Positions 18,106 to 27,777 of a DNA stretch of 64,000 nucleotides are shown here, piece by piece. The DNA is taken from assembly GCA_021738535.1 (NCBI GenBank), contig JAIPBU010000009.1, forward strand, positions 25,261 to 89,260. The letters are read 5' to 3'. The notes under the pieces are model-generated. The model was not told where the DNA came from and made no database searches. It was given only the letters and a program-made list of their open reading frames with translations. Source of the stretch: Bacteroidales bacterium. Lineage in GTDB: Bacteria; Bacteroidota; Bacteroidia; Bacteroidales; VadinHA17. Position 1 is the first letter of the stretch, and each line of letters opens with the position of its first letter. A program made the position numbers and the translations under genes.

Positions 18106-18120
18106 AGGCAAAATTACTTG

Positions 18121-19431
18121 CTAATATTCAGCAGTATAAGAAACAGGGTCAAGCGGAATGGGCAATGAATAGTCAAAAAGGTCTTTTTCAGGCCACTCCC
18201 CCGTATTCCGGATTATACCCGACATCAGCCTGTTTATATCAGTTGTGAACATTGAGCTTTTCCATGTACTCGTGTTAAGCAAAACGGCCCATAGAGTACC
18301 ATCGGGCATCCTTTTGACCATGGCCGATGTTCCTGCAAAAGATCCCGTTCTCCACCAGTAACCGTTTGAGGTAGTAGCCTTCCACCCTACCGGGGCAAAA
18401 CCATTTGACCTGTCCGTCATAAAGCGTACGGAAGAAGGCGGTAGAATATCGTCCCCGTTAATCCCATCAACTGACCTGACGAATTTCAGGAGATCGGCAG
18501 CAGTGGTTATCCATGCTCCTGCACCACCAAGGGCTCTGACATCATTACCACCATAAGGAGCAGGCAACATATTTCCTGTCCCATAAACAGACTCCTTCCT
18601 GATTGCATTTAATGGTTCATAATACCGGACTTCGTAAGGGTCACGATCGTAGTAAAGGTTATGGGCCAGTTCAAAATCATATATACCCAGGGGTTCAAAG
18701 ATATTCTTACGGCAGTAATTATCGTAGTCCATTCCTGAAACCTCTTCAATAACAAGACCAAGAATTGCATAGCCAAGATTCGAGTATGACCTGCCTGTTC
18801 CGGGAGTAAAATGTAAACGCTTATCCAGGGCGAAGCGAACGATATCCCTTGTTGAAACGGGCAGTTCTTTATCCAGAAAATCTGCAACTACCTGGGGCAT
18901 GAACATATGATCACCATATCTGTGGCGCCATCCTCCCTTGTGCGCAAGAAGGTGAGCAACGGTAATATCATTAGCTCTTTTATCGACGGGGTCATCAAAA
19001 TACGGGTCCTGTAAAATACCGTCAACCCCAAAAACCCTGTCGTTAAGATTAATTTTACCCTCATCATGGAGCTTCATTATTGCAGTGGCCGTCACCAACT
19101 TTGAAATGCTTGCAATTCTGAACTTATGATATGGCTCAGCCTTTATCTTTCTTTCCCGGTCAGCCATCCCATATGCCCTGGCAAAAACCAGCCTGTTATC
19201 CTTTACAACGGCAACAGAGGCACCCCTGATATCCCAGTATCTCATGAATCTCCTGAACGATCTGTTGATATTACTGAACTCTTCCTCTTCTGAATATTCA
19301 TTCTTTATCCTTGCATTATCAAGAGTAAATTTTGGTTCAGGCAGACTGGTACCGCCTATTGAATCAGGATTATGATTCAACAGGGTCAGTACGACAATCA
19401 GGAATATATATCGAAAATACTTTGTATTCAT
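18121..19431 (-). CDS. Exported serine hydrolase, beta-lactamase/AmpC-like fold
   Basis: A 436-residue class-C-type beta-lactamase-related protein. The upstream-extended frame has 32 extra residues; ATG 19431 gives a normal signal sequence (MNTKYFRYIFLIVVLTLLNH). Motifs are S-x-x-K in RIASISKLVTATAIMKL, Y-x-N in RSYSNLGYAILG and R-T-G in WWRTGSFAGTSAM, replacing K-T-G. The family includes esterases, peptidases and penicillin-binding proteins, so substrate is undetermined. An HMCES gene follows after 15 nt. Confidence 0.88.
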   Translation of the reverse strand: MNTKYFRYIFLIVVLTLLNHNPDSIGGTSLPEPKFTLDNARIKNEYSEEEEFSNINRSFRRFMRYWDIRGASVAVVKDNRLVFARAYGMADRERKIKAEPYHKFRIASISKLVTATAIMKLHDEGKINLNDRVFGVDGILQDPYFDDPVDKRANDITVAHLLAHKGGWRHRYGDHMFMPQVVADFLDKELPVSTRDIVRFALDKRLHFTPGTGRSYSNLGYAILGLVIEEVSGMDYDNYCRKNIFEPLGIYDFELAHNLYYDRDPYEVRYYEPLNAIRKESVYGTGNMLPAPYGGNDVRALGGAGAWITTAADLLKFVRSVDGINGDDILPPSSVRFMTDRSNGFAPVGWKATTSNGYWWRTGSFAGTSAMVKRMPDGTLWAVLLNTSTWKSSMFTTDINRLMSGIIRNTGEWPEKDLFDYSLPIPLDPVSYTAEY

Positions 19432-19545
19432 CTTATAAACTCTACGATACAAAAATAACAAAACTGAAATAAATGGTAAAAATGAAGTATTAACAATAAG
19501 CCCCTGAGGAGCTAAAGTTATTAACAAACAATTAATTAAGCCAGG

Positions 19546-20307
19546 TTAATGTAACCTGTGATAAACTCTATCCACAAGGTCCTTTAGTTCCGAAGGCACT
19601 GCTGCCCTTAAGCTGTCGAAGTCAGGCTTTGCCCTGGGCCTGCAGCGAAGGTCTGTTGCATCCTCAACAGGAGTCCTTGTTCCCTTGCCAAGGTAGGAAA
19701 ACAACTTCCATGTTTCATCTTCCCTGAACAGTGGCTGCAGTTCAAGACCTATCAGGTCAAAAAGTACTGCAGGTACATGGTCGTTACCATGCTCGAGCTT
19801 TTGTACTTCCTCTTTAATCCATTCGTTTGACGCCAGATTAAGCATTATATCAACATTCTGAAACGCTGTTTTGATCTTTTCCGACTTCAATGAAGCAAAT
19901 GCCTCGTAATCTCCCTCGTAGGCAGCTGAAGGAGGGTTATCTATCCATTTCTCTGCGAAATGGTCCAGGAATCTGAAAGATGCCATATGGGCAAATGCAT
20001 TCGCAAGCCATGTTATCTGGCGCGGATCCGTGTATATATTACTCAGCACATGAGCATACTGATAAGCTACCTTTCCATAAGTCAGGTGACCCACTGTAAG
20101 TCCTATCTTGTAATGTTCCTCGACCAGTGGAGTATAAATTCTCATTCCATAATACAGATCATTTACTATCCATAATGGCTTATATCCCAATGGCGGAGCT
20201 GATGCCACCAGCCTGTCAAATTCAGCCGAAAGTTCATTTATAACGGGAGAAATATTATTATTATAATCTTCTGAATCCCAAAGGTCAAGTTTTATTTTCC
20301 AGTTCAT
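19546..20307 (-). CDS. Protein of unknown function (253 aa)
   Basis: I do not recognise the family. The protein is soluble, has no signal peptide, and is helix-rich with many Tyr, Trp and His residues (for example NDLYYGMRIYTPLVEEHYK, KVAYQYAHVLSNIY and MASFRFLDHFAEKWI). The histidines in EEHYK, YAHVL, AHMAS and DHFAE could form a metal or haem site, but no known motif is met. It stands alone, 114 nt upstream of the serine hydrolase and divergent from the ankyrin gene. Codon use looks native. Confidence 0.7.
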   Translation of the reverse strand: MNWKIKLDLWDSEDYNNNISPVINELSAEFDRLVASAPPLGYKPLWIVNDLYYGMRIYTPLVEEHYKIGLTVGHLTYGKVAYQYAHVLSNIYTDPRQITWLANAFAHMASFRFLDHFAEKWIDNPPSAAYEGDYEAFASLKSEKIKTAFQNVDIMLNLASNEWIKEEVQKLEHGNDHVPAVLFDLIGLELQPLFREDETWKLFSYLGKGTRTPVEDATDLRCRPRAKPDFDSLRAAVPSELKDLVDRVYHRLH

Positions 20308-20438
20308 CTCCTTTATGTTTATTATTAAAATCTCAGTTGCCTGCTAATATCAATATAAGGCTTTTTCACAGGATGTGCAAATTACAAAAATATTAGTTTA
20401 AAATACAAGATGCATAATCAGGGATTTTAAGCTTTTGC

Positions 20439-20446
20439 TATATTTG
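20439..20446 (+). promoter_or_regulatory. Candidate -7 box for the ankyrin gene
   Basis: TATATTTG is an exact TAnnTTTG match. Transcription would start near 20451, just before the first ATG (20454). That favours the later ATG at 20478 as the translation start. Confidence 0.45.
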
Positions 20447-20477
20447 CATATCTATGTCCGTAATGATAATAAATAAA

Positions 20478-21899
20478 ATGCATTTTCGTCTCTGCATCAC
20501 GGCAATAATAATATCAGTCCTCTCACTCACTGCTGAGGGACAGCAAAAAACTGTCATTATTGACACCTCAGACTACCTGCCCTACCCGGATTACATCAAT
20601 ACTAACCTTATGATAGCGTCATCCAAAGGGTACACCAGTGAGATACACCGCTTAATTAAACTTGGAGCTGATGTAAATGCCACAGACTTTGACAACATTA
20701 GTCCTTTGATATATGCAGTAGCCAATAACAATTTATCTACTGCACAAGCCTTGCTCGATCATGATGCTGAAACTAATATTATAAGCAATAGCGGAGAAAG
20801 TGCCCTGCACATAGCAGCCAAAGAAAATATGCTTGAGATTGCTGAAGCCCTTATCAGGAGCGGAGCTGATACTGACATTGAAGATAAGCACGAGGCAAGC
20901 CCCCTGCACTATGCAAGTGCTTTTGGCTACCTGTATATGTCTGACCTTCTCATATATTATGATGCTGAAATTGACTACAGAGATAAAGAAGGAAATACTC
21001 CTTTATTATCGGCAGTTTATTCTGCAAAAGCTAATACTACTGATCTGCTTATCCAATCCGGATCAAATCCTGACATTCCGGATAATGAAGGGTATACACC
21101 CCTGATAGTGGCGGCACAAAATAATGATACCCTTATTATGAGTCTTCTCCTTAAGGCAGGTGCAAATATTTATGCCACTAACGAATACAATTATGACCCC
21201 CTTACAATGGCAATCAGGAACAATAACCCTGAAGCCTGCCGGTATATTATCGACATGATTGATCCTGCTGTTTATAAAAAGAACAGTAAACTTTCACCTT
21301 CAACGGTTGCAAGGAAGTACTCCAGGAAAAAGATGCTGGAAGAACTTGCCAAAGCTGGTTTTAAGGAGTCTCCTAAGCTTAATTTTGACCAGGCAAGAAT
21401 TGAAACAGGCTTCAAAACCGACATGCGTGATTTCTATGCGCGTCTTGGAGTGAGTTTTAAAGACCCCCTGCTCAAAATTATGATAAATGCAGGTTTTGAG
21501 ATGAAACCTCTTTACAATAAAGTGCTTGTACAAACCTCAGAAGACTCATTTACACAATATTATGACAAGAGGTACGTATTATATGCCGGCGCCGGTAAAT
21601 CATTCCTGATCATGGAAGATTATGATGATGGTAAACTTTTTGCTGACCTTAACCTTAATGTTGGCTACATGATGGCTGCCAGGTACAGAGGCACAAACAT
21701 AAAACCCTCTGACAAATTCAGGCTGATGCCCGGAGTAAGACTAAGATGGGATTCAGGCAGGATAGACATATTTGCCGGTTATGATTACATGAAGACCGGT
21801 CTGTACAGAATAGGCCCGGGTTGGTTTAGCCTTGGTGCAAGCTATGATATATATTTCGACAAGGCCCGGGGACCACAAAAACGAATTAAATGGTATTGA
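20478..21899 (+). CDS. Exported ankyrin-repeat protein with C-terminal barrel-like region
   Basis: A 473-residue protein from ATG 20478 (481 from ATG 20454). The later start gives the better signal peptide (MHFRLCITAIIISVLSLTAEG) and follows the promoter candidate at a more plausible distance. About six ankyrin repeats follow (residues 45-280), such as GADVNATDFDNISPLIYAV, GESALHIAAKENMLEIAEA and GYTPLIVAAQNNDTLIMSL. The last 160 residues are beta-rich with aromatic strands (VLYAGAGKSFLIM, RIDIFAGYDYMKTG), like a small outer-membrane domain. The ligand is unknown. The next lipoprotein gene overlaps by 10 nt. Confidence 0.85.
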   Translation: MHFRLCITAIIISVLSLTAEGQQKTVIIDTSDYLPYPDYINTNLMIASSKGYTSEIHRLIKLGADVNATDFDNISPLIYAVANNNLSTAQALLDHDAETNIISNSGESALHIAAKENMLEIAEALIRSGADTDIEDKHEASPLHYASAFGYLYMSDLLIYYDAEIDYRDKEGNTPLLSAVYSAKANTTDLLIQSGSNPDIPDNEGYTPLIVAAQNNDTLIMSLLLKAGANIYATNEYNYDPLTMAIRNNNPEACRYIIDMIDPAVYKKNSKLSPSTVARKYSRKKMLEELAKAGFKESPKLNFDQARIETGFKTDMRDFYARLGVSFKDPLLKIMINAGFEMKPLYNKVLVQTSEDSFTQYYDKRYVLYAGAGKSFLIMEDYDDGKLFADLNLNVGYMMAARYRGTNIKPSDKFRLMPGVRLRWDSGRIDIFAGYDYMKTGLYRIGPGWFSLGASYDIYFDKARGPQKRIKWY

Positions 21900-22309
21900 A
21901 AAAGATACATATCAGCATTCTCCTGGCTTGCATGATACTCATGACTGCATGTGAAGAATTGTACATCGTTGATTGCAGTCAGTGCGAAACAACAGAACCC
22001 ACAACCTGCCTGCTTGAAATTCAGCTGGGTGAATCCAGGAGCTTCAACATAATCTATGATGTTACTATTTACCGCGGCAGAATTGAGGACGGTGTAATTA
22101 TTGAAAACCTGCAGACCTCCGAATCCATCAATTATCCCGTAGCTCTAAACTCGGAATATACAGTAACATCTACCTTTACGGTTAATGGCAAGGAATACAC
22201 AGCCATAGATGCTACCAGGCCAAAAGTGGACCTGATTACCGATATGTGCGAGGAAACCTGCTACTGGGTCTATAACAACAATGTTAACCTTGGTATCAAG
22301 TATTATTAA
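21890..22309 (+). CDS. Small lipoprotein of unknown function
   Basis: A 139-residue protein with lipoprotein signal LMTAC (Cys21). The mature part is beta-rich and has paired cysteines (VDCSQCETTEPTTC near the start, MCEETCYW near the end) that could form disulfides. The family is not recognised. Its start lies inside the end of the ankyrin gene (10-nt overlap), so the two are translationally linked and may work together at the cell envelope. Confidence 0.7.
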   Translation: MVLKKIHISILLACMILMTACEELYIVDCSQCETTEPTTCLLEIQLGESRSFNIIYDVTIYRGRIEDGVIIENLQTSESINYPVALNSEYTVTSTFTVNGKEYTAIDATRPKVDLITDMCEETCYWVYNNNVNLGIKYY

Positions 22310-22326
22310 GAATAAAATGTCAGTAT

Positions 22327-23541
22327 ATGGTTCATGCTTTTAAATACGGACACGGATATTTGAATTATGAAATACCTTCTGACCATAGTATAATAAACAG
22401 TAGTCCTCCGCCGGGCCATCCACACAGGAAAAACTTCTCAGAACAGCTTAGTTTCCTGCTTAAAAAAGATATCAAATCAGCCGGTATAATTGTATCAGAT
22501 AAAACCAGGCTATGTGGGTATGACAGGTATCTCCCCTGGCTGCTTGATGAACTTCACAATAAAGGTATAAAAAAAGAAAATATCAGGTTCTACATTGCCT
22601 ATGGGACACACCCGGCACAAAATACTGAAGAAAGTCTGAAGGCTTACGGCTATATTTTCAGAGAATATGAATTCATTCATCACAATTGTGATGATCTTAC
22701 TTCTTTAATAACCCCGGGTAAAACGTCGAACAATACGCCCGTAAGCATAAGAAAGGATATATTTGAACATGATCAATTAATCCTGTTCGGCTCTGTTTCT
22801 CATCACTATTTTGCAGGTTACGGAGGCGGCAGAAAGCTAATATTCCCCGGTCTTGCCGGCCGCGAGGCCATATATTCAAATCACAAGCTCTTTATTGATT
22901 TTGAAAACAGGTGTTTGAAAAAAGGATGTACCTCGGGCAGACTTGCAGGTAACCCTGTAGCGGAAGACCTGCGTGAAGCAGATCGCTTCACACCGGATAA
23001 AATAATTATTAGTGCCCTGCTTAATCCTGATGGAGAAGTGAGTAGTTTTACCTTTGCATCATCCTATGATGAGTTCCTGGAAACATGTAATATTTATGAT
23101 GAGCATTACCGCGTCCGCGATAACAGCAATTATGATAATGTAATAGCCAGTGCAGGAGGCTATCCTAAAGACATCAATTTCATACAGACTCATAAATCAG
23201 TGCACAATGCAGCATCTTTTGTAAAAGACGGAGGTAATTTACTGATATTAAGTGAGTGCAATGACGGCATTGGCAAGGAAGAATTCCTTGATATATTCAA
23301 AGGAGATAAAGATGAGATATACGCTTCGCTCCAAAAACACTATTCAGGTAATGGAGGCACAGCTTTATCTCTGGTATCAAAGACAGAAAGGATAAATATC
23401 AGCATGATTACATCCCTTAACCACAATACCTGCAGGCAGCTTGGCATCAGCAAGCTTTCAAAAAGCGAGGCACCGGGTTTTATCGAAGGGATGAAAGGCA
23501 ATACAGCCATTATTGAAAATGCCAGTATCGTTTATAAATAA
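22327..23541 (+). CDS. LarA-like (DUF2088) nickel-pincer-type racemase/epimerase homologue
   Basis: A 404-residue protein of the lactate racemase LarA superfamily. It has GTHPAQNTEE near residue 97, SVSHHYFAGYGGGRKLIFPG (about 157-176) with the lysine that carries the nickel-pincer cofactor in LarA, and SNHKLF with the histidine matching the nickel ligand. Known relatives isomerise 2-hydroxy acids; this substrate is open. LarB, LarC and LarE, needed to build the cofactor, are not in the window. It starts 17 nt after the lipoprotein gene. Confidence 0.85.
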   Translation: MVHAFKYGHGYLNYEIPSDHSIINSSPPPGHPHRKNFSEQLSFLLKKDIKSAGIIVSDKTRLCGYDRYLPWLLDELHNKGIKKENIRFYIAYGTHPAQNTEESLKAYGYIFREYEFIHHNCDDLTSLITPGKTSNNTPVSIRKDIFEHDQLILFGSVSHHYFAGYGGGRKLIFPGLAGREAIYSNHKLFIDFENRCLKKGCTSGRLAGNPVAEDLREADRFTPDKIIISALLNPDGEVSSFTFASSYDEFLETCNIYDEHYRVRDNSNYDNVIASAGGYPKDINFIQTHKSVHNAASFVKDGGNLLILSECNDGIGKEEFLDIFKGDKDEIYASLQKHYSGNGGTALSLVSKTERINISMITSLNHNTCRQLGISKLSKSEAPGFIEGMKGNTAIIENASIVYK

Positions 23542-23599
23542 ATCTTTAACCTGCAGCCGGGAGTCTCGAGTTTGCCTGAGGAAAGTAAGTGATTCGAGC

Positions 23600-25171
23600 T
23601 CACCGTAAGGTAACCTTCATTCCCGTAGTGTCTTTGTAATACTCACGAAGCTGCTTCAGCCTTTCTGTTAACTCAGCCTGTATATCAGCATAATCAGGAT
23701 CACCATAAACGCTTTTCATCTCCATGGGATCCTCCTCAAGATCGTACATTTCCCACTCGTCAATATCCTTATAGAAATGAATTAGCTTGTACCTGTCAGT
23801 TTTAATACCATAGTGCCTCTTAACCATGTGCACGGCCGGGTATTCATAGTAATGGTAATAAAGGGCATCCCGCCATTCAACATCTTCGCCCTTAAGAAGA
23901 GGTAACATGCTTTCTCCCTGCATTTCATCAGGTATTTCAACCCCGGCGGCATCCAGGAATGTTTCTGCATAATCAATATTCTGTACAAGCTTATCCGACC
24001 TGCTGCCGGCCTTAACCTGTCCCGGCCAGCTGACAATAAGTGGTGTGCTCATTGACTCTTCATACATAAACCTTTTATCGAACCAGCCATGCTCACCCAG
24101 GTAAAAGCCCTGGTCCGATGTATAAACGATTATAGTATTTTCCTCAAGTCCGTTATCCTCAACATAGTCGAGTATCCTGCCTACATTTTCATCCAGTGCT
24201 GCAATACATGCCATGTAGTCCTGCATATATCGCTGGTACTTAAACCTCATAAGATCTGTACTGTCCATACCAGGATATACTTCACTGAACTCCTCGTTCA
24301 TTCTTCCATACACTTCTTTCCAGTGAGCCAGTTGTTCATCATTATACCTGGCAAGTTTGCCTGTCAGTGCCCTGAAATCCCAGTTGTTCATTGCTTCAAT
24401 GCCCAGGTCTGTCAGCACATCGGGATGTATTTTAATATCACCAGCCATATTCATGTGGTGCAATACAGACATCTCTGCCTCTTCTGCGGCTGTGCCCCTG
24501 CCTTCATAATCATCAAACAGTGTTAGGGGTTCTTCAAACTCTTTGGATATAAAATCCTTGTAATACCTGTAGGGGGGCTCCCATTCACGGTGGGGTGCCT
24601 TATGCTGGTACATCAGCATAAACGGCCTGTCACTTTTCCTGCCGGACAGCCACTCAAGAGCCAGGTCTGTAATTATATCGGTAGTATAGCCTTCAATATT
24701 TTCTCTTCCTTCAGGTTTGATAAAAACAGGGTTATAATAAAAGCCCTGCCCAGGCAAAACCCTCCAGTAATCGAATCCCGTTGGTTGCGACCGCAGGTGC
24801 CATTTACCTATCATTGCGGTTTCATAGCCAGCTTCCTGCATCAGTTTTGGAAAGGTAATCTGTGTACTATCAAAGGGATGGCCTGAATTGTCAATCTTCC
24901 CGTTTATATGGCTGTGCTTACCGGTCAGAATAACAGCCCGGCTGGGAGCACATATTGAATTACTCACATAAGCGTTTTCAAACAACATCCCCGCCTCCGC
25001 TATCCTGTCAATATTAGGAGTGGTATTCCTGTATGAACCATAAGCACTTATAGCTTCCTGGGTATGATCATCTGCCATGATAAAGATAATATTCGGACGC
25101 TTATCCTGCTCAGAGCATGAAGCCAGCAATAATACGATAATAACAAATACCGGGAATCTGATATTTTTCAT
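23600..25171 (-). CDS. S1-family sulfatase, lipoprotein
   Basis: A 523-residue formylglycine-dependent sulfatase with a lipoprotein signal (LLASC, Cys19). Metal-binding IIFIMADDHTQ is near residue 28. The activation motif is C74-A-P-S-R in SNSICAPSRAV; Cys74 needs conversion to formylglycine by a maturase not present here. Later landmarks are IGKWHL near 122 and YTSDQGFYLGEHGWFDKR near 354. The overall pattern resembles sulfatases acting on sulfated glycans. No glycoside hydrolase or Sus genes are adjacent, so the substrate is uncertain. Confidence 0.92.
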   Translation of the reverse strand: MKNIRFPVFVIIVLLLASCSEQDKRPNIIFIMADDHTQEAISAYGSYRNTTPNIDRIAEAGMLFENAYVSNSICAPSRAVILTGKHSHINGKIDNSGHPFDSTQITFPKLMQEAGYETAMIGKWHLRSQPTGFDYWRVLPGQGFYYNPVFIKPEGRENIEGYTTDIITDLALEWLSGRKSDRPFMLMYQHKAPHREWEPPYRYYKDFISKEFEEPLTLFDDYEGRGTAAEEAEMSVLHHMNMAGDIKIHPDVLTDLGIEAMNNWDFRALTGKLARYNDEQLAHWKEVYGRMNEEFSEVYPGMDSTDLMRFKYQRYMQDYMACIAALDENVGRILDYVEDNGLEENTIIVYTSDQGFYLGEHGWFDKRFMYEESMSTPLIVSWPGQVKAGSRSDKLVQNIDYAETFLDAAGVEIPDEMQGESMLPLLKGEDVEWRDALYYHYYEYPAVHMVKRHYGIKTDRYKLIHFYKDIDEWEMYDLEEDPMEMKSVYGDPDYADIQAELTERLKQLREYYKDTTGMKVTLR

Positions 25172-25234
25172 TGGGTTGTTTTTTTTGAGATTTGTATTTT
25201 GAACGTATTATTCGTTCCTGGTATGGAATAATAC

Positions 25235-26008
25235 TTAAATAATTTCTTCAGACAATCTTTTCCTCAGGTTATTTGGTTTAACATTCTCCTCCACATCTCC
25301 CATCTGTGCAATTGATATCTTTCCTCTCTCTTCCGAAACAACAATTACAATGCAGTCTGTTAACTCACTAATCCCGATGGCGGCACGGTGCCTCATACCA
25401 AACCTGGGGGGCAGGTTAGGGTTATCAGTTGCAGGCAGCGGACAGCGGGCAGCATAGATCTTTCCAGACTCTATCAGCACAGCTCCATCGTGCAGGGGAC
25501 TATCTTTTACAAATATTGTTTTAAGCAGTTCTGCACTTATTCGTGAATTGATTATCTCTCCACCTTCAGCGTACATCTCCAGTGTACTCCTCCGGGCAAT
25601 AACTATCAGAGCCCCGTTCTTCGATTCAACCAGCCATTCAACTCCCCTGATAATTTGCTCAATATCTGTTTGTTTCTGTCGCGAGGCAACAGATCCCCCG
25701 CTAAAAAAGCGCTCAATTGAGAAACTGCCACTTCCCATATACCGGCTTCCGAGCATGAGCAGGAATCGGCGTATCTCCTGTTGAAAAACAATGATCAGAA
25801 TAATCACACCACCTCCAAATACTGCTGTCATAATAGAACTGATCAGCTCCATTTGCAGTAACTCTACAACCTTCCAGAAAAGATAAACAACGAAAATACC
25901 CATGAATATGGTGATCGCTGCCGAGCCCCTTATAAGCCTGTAAAGCTGGTAAAGGATAAAAGCTACCAGAACTATATCAATAATATCCAGGATTGTGATA
26001 GGTGGCAT
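25235..26008 (-). CDS. cdaA: Diadenylate cyclase CdaA
   Basis: A 257-residue membrane-bound c-di-AMP synthase. Three N-terminal hydrophobic segments (about residues 8-75) precede the DisA_N domain, which has the catalytic HDGAVLI near 173 and the RHRAAIG motif near 207. It makes the second messenger c-di-AMP from two ATP, which controls osmolyte balance and envelope stress in other bacteria. It follows folP on the same strand after 52 nt, an arrangement common in this phylum. Confidence 0.95.
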   Translation of the reverse strand: MPPITILDIIDIVLVAFILYQLYRLIRGSAAITIFMGIFVVYLFWKVVELLQMELISSIMTAVFGGGVIILIIVFQQEIRRFLLMLGSRYMGSGSFSIERFFSGGSVASRQKQTDIEQIIRGVEWLVESKNGALIVIARRSTLEMYAEGGEIINSRISAELLKTIFVKDSPLHDGAVLIESGKIYAARCPLPATDNPNLPPRFGMRHRAAIGISELTDCIVIVVSEERGKISIAQMGDVEENVKPNNLRKRLSEEII

Positions 26009-26060
26009 AACTAATTTTTAGTATCGTTCAGACAAATGTAAAAAATATAAGTGAATAATA

Positions 26061-26900
26061 TTAGCAAGCTCCCGTACTGTTAAGCAATTTAATAGTCTGC
26101 ACAGCCTCAGCCACATCATGAACCCTTATGATGGAGGCCCCTTTTACTAATGCAAGTGTATTTAGAACCACGGTACCTGTCAGGCTCCCGCCGGGATCAG
26201 TATCAAGGGTTTTCCATATTAATGATTTTCTTGACAATCCGGCAAGCAGCGGAAGATCAACAACTTTAAACCTTTCAAGTTCGTTAAGCAAACTGAAGTT
26301 ATGTTTAATGGTCTTACCGAAACCAAAACCGGGGTCAATAATAATATCATTGACACCTCTGAGAACAAGTTCATGCTTCCTGTCGGCAAACCACTTAATT
26401 ATCTCTGCAAAAATATCCTCATAATGAGCTTTGTGCTGCATGTCTGCAGGTGTTCCTTTCATATGCATAAGGATATAAGGAACATTATACTTTTGAATAA
26501 TATCAAACATTGTATTGTCATAAGTTCCTCCATAGATATCGTTAATAATATCTACTCCGTAATCCCTGATAGCTATCTCTGCTATTGAAGACCGGAAGGT
26601 GTCCAGCGACAAAATAGCCCGGGGAAATTCTTTGCGTATCTTTTCAAGTGCAATCAGCACCCTGTCAAGTTCCTCTTCTTCACTTACTTCATCAGCGCCC
26701 GGCCGGGATGAATAAGCACCAACATCCAGAATGTCAGCACCATCTTCAAGCATTGATTCTGCCCTCTTCAGAATATCACTATTGCTGCTCAGCCTGCTAC
26801 CTTCATAGAATGAATCGGGTGTTATATTCAGGATACCCATGACTCTTGGTTTATCCAGATCCATTAAATCCCCTCTGATATTAATTGTTTTTGCCATCAT
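26061..26900 (-). CDS. folP: Dihydropteroate synthase
   Basis: A 279-residue TIM-barrel enzyme of folate synthesis that joins p-aminobenzoate to the pterin pyrophosphate. Motifs are VMGILNITPDSF near 24, GADILDVGAYSSRPGA near 57, and IIDPGFGFGKT near 190. A TTG at 26936 would extend it by 12 residues. Two consecutive ATGs (26900 and 26897) are better starts. It is followed by cdaA and is divergent from tmk. Confidence 0.95.
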   Translation of the reverse strand: MMAKTINIRGDLMDLDKPRVMGILNITPDSFYEGSRLSSNSDILKRAESMLEDGADILDVGAYSSRPGADEVSEEEELDRVLIALEKIRKEFPRAILSLDTFRSSIAEIAIRDYGVDIINDIYGGTYDNTMFDIIQKYNVPYILMHMKGTPADMQHKAHYEDIFAEIIKWFADRKHELVLRGVNDIIIDPGFGFGKTIKHNFSLLNELERFKVVDLPLLAGLSRKSLIWKTLDTDPGGSLTGTVVLNTLALVKGASIIRVHDVAEAVQTIKLLNSTGAC

Positions 26901-27058
26901 AAAAATAAATAAGCATTTTAGCTGTGTCACAGGCAAAAATAATCTTTAAGAATTATTTATTCCAGAATAAGTAGTTGATTTTTCAAAGCCGTTAATATCT
27001 CTGCTGATACTGTTAGCTCTTTTAATTCAGCAGGGATATGAATAATTGCTTTACTTAT

Positions 27059-27066
27059 TATATTTG
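27059..27066 (+). promoter_or_regulatory. Candidate -7 box for the tmk operon
   Basis: TATATTTG is an exact TAnnTTTG match 24 nt before the tmk ATG. It would drive the six-gene unit that ends with rsmE. Confidence 0.45.
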
Positions 27067-27090
27067 TATCTGGTAAAAAAACCATACAGA

Positions 27091-27777
27091 ATGAAACTTT
27101 TAGTGATAGAAGGTCTGGACGGAGCCGGCAAATCAACGCAGATAAGTATGCTCAGCAAGTATTTAAACAACAGGGATCTGGATCACGAATTTATTCATTT
27201 CCCGCGGACTGAAGCACCTTATTTTGGTGAACTGATATCGAGGTTCCTCAGGGGTGAATTCGGGCAGGTGAATGAGGTTGACCCCTACCTTGTTGCCATG
27301 CTGTATGCAGGCGACAGGAAGGATATAGCTGCAGATATCAGTGACTGGCTTAACGAAGGTAAATATGTTATCCTTGACAGGTATGTTTATTCAAATATAG
27401 CTTACCAGTGTGCAAAGATTGGTAATGATAAAGAAAGGGAGATATTAAAAAAGTGGATATTTGATCTTGAATTCAGGCATTTCGCTATTCCCGTTCCGGC
27501 CATCAACATTTTCCTTGATGTGCCCTTTATTTTTACTGCCCGGAAGCTTCAGAACGAGAGGCAGGGAGATGACAGGCAGTACCTTAACGGGAACAGGGAC
27601 ATTCACGAGAGCAGCCTCGCTTTTCAGAAAAAAGTCAGGCAGGTTTATTTAGACACAGCCGGGGATGATGACAGCCTGGAAATAGTGAACTGCACAGGCG
27701 ATAATCAGGAAATGCTCTCCCCGGAAAAAATTTTTAATAAGATAATAGACTTACTCAAAGAAAAGGAATTAGTATGA
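27091..27777 (+). CDS. tmk: Thymidylate kinase
   Basis: A 228-residue P-loop kinase phosphorylating dTMP to dTDP. It has VIEGLDGAGKSTQ at the N-terminus, the DR motif in ILDRYVYSNIAYQ (about 103-115) and a lid region with ARKLQNERQGDDR. The frame is open upstream, but ATG 27091 places the P-loop 8 residues from the start, as in the family. The stop overlaps the next gene's start (ATGA). At 228 residues it is slightly longer than usual (about 205-215). Confidence 0.9.
   Translation: MKLLVIEGLDGAGKSTQISMLSKYLNNRDLDHEFIHFPRTEAPYFGELISRFLRGEFGQVNEVDPYLVAMLYAGDRKDIAADISDWLNEGKYVILDRYVYSNIAYQCAKIGNDKEREILKKWIFDLEFRHFAIPVPAINIFLDVPFIFTARKLQNERQGDDRQYLNGNRDIHESSLAFQKKVRQVYLDTAGDDDSLEIVNCTGDNQEMLSPEKIFNKIIDLLKEKELV

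Noticed and set aside
18106..18111. TTG start two codons upstream for the HMCES protein
   Set aside because: It would prevent exposure of the catalytic Cys2 after Met removal.
19432..19527. 32-residue N-terminal extension of the serine hydrolase
   Set aside because: It would move the signal sequence inside the protein; ATG 19431 gives a normal signal peptide.
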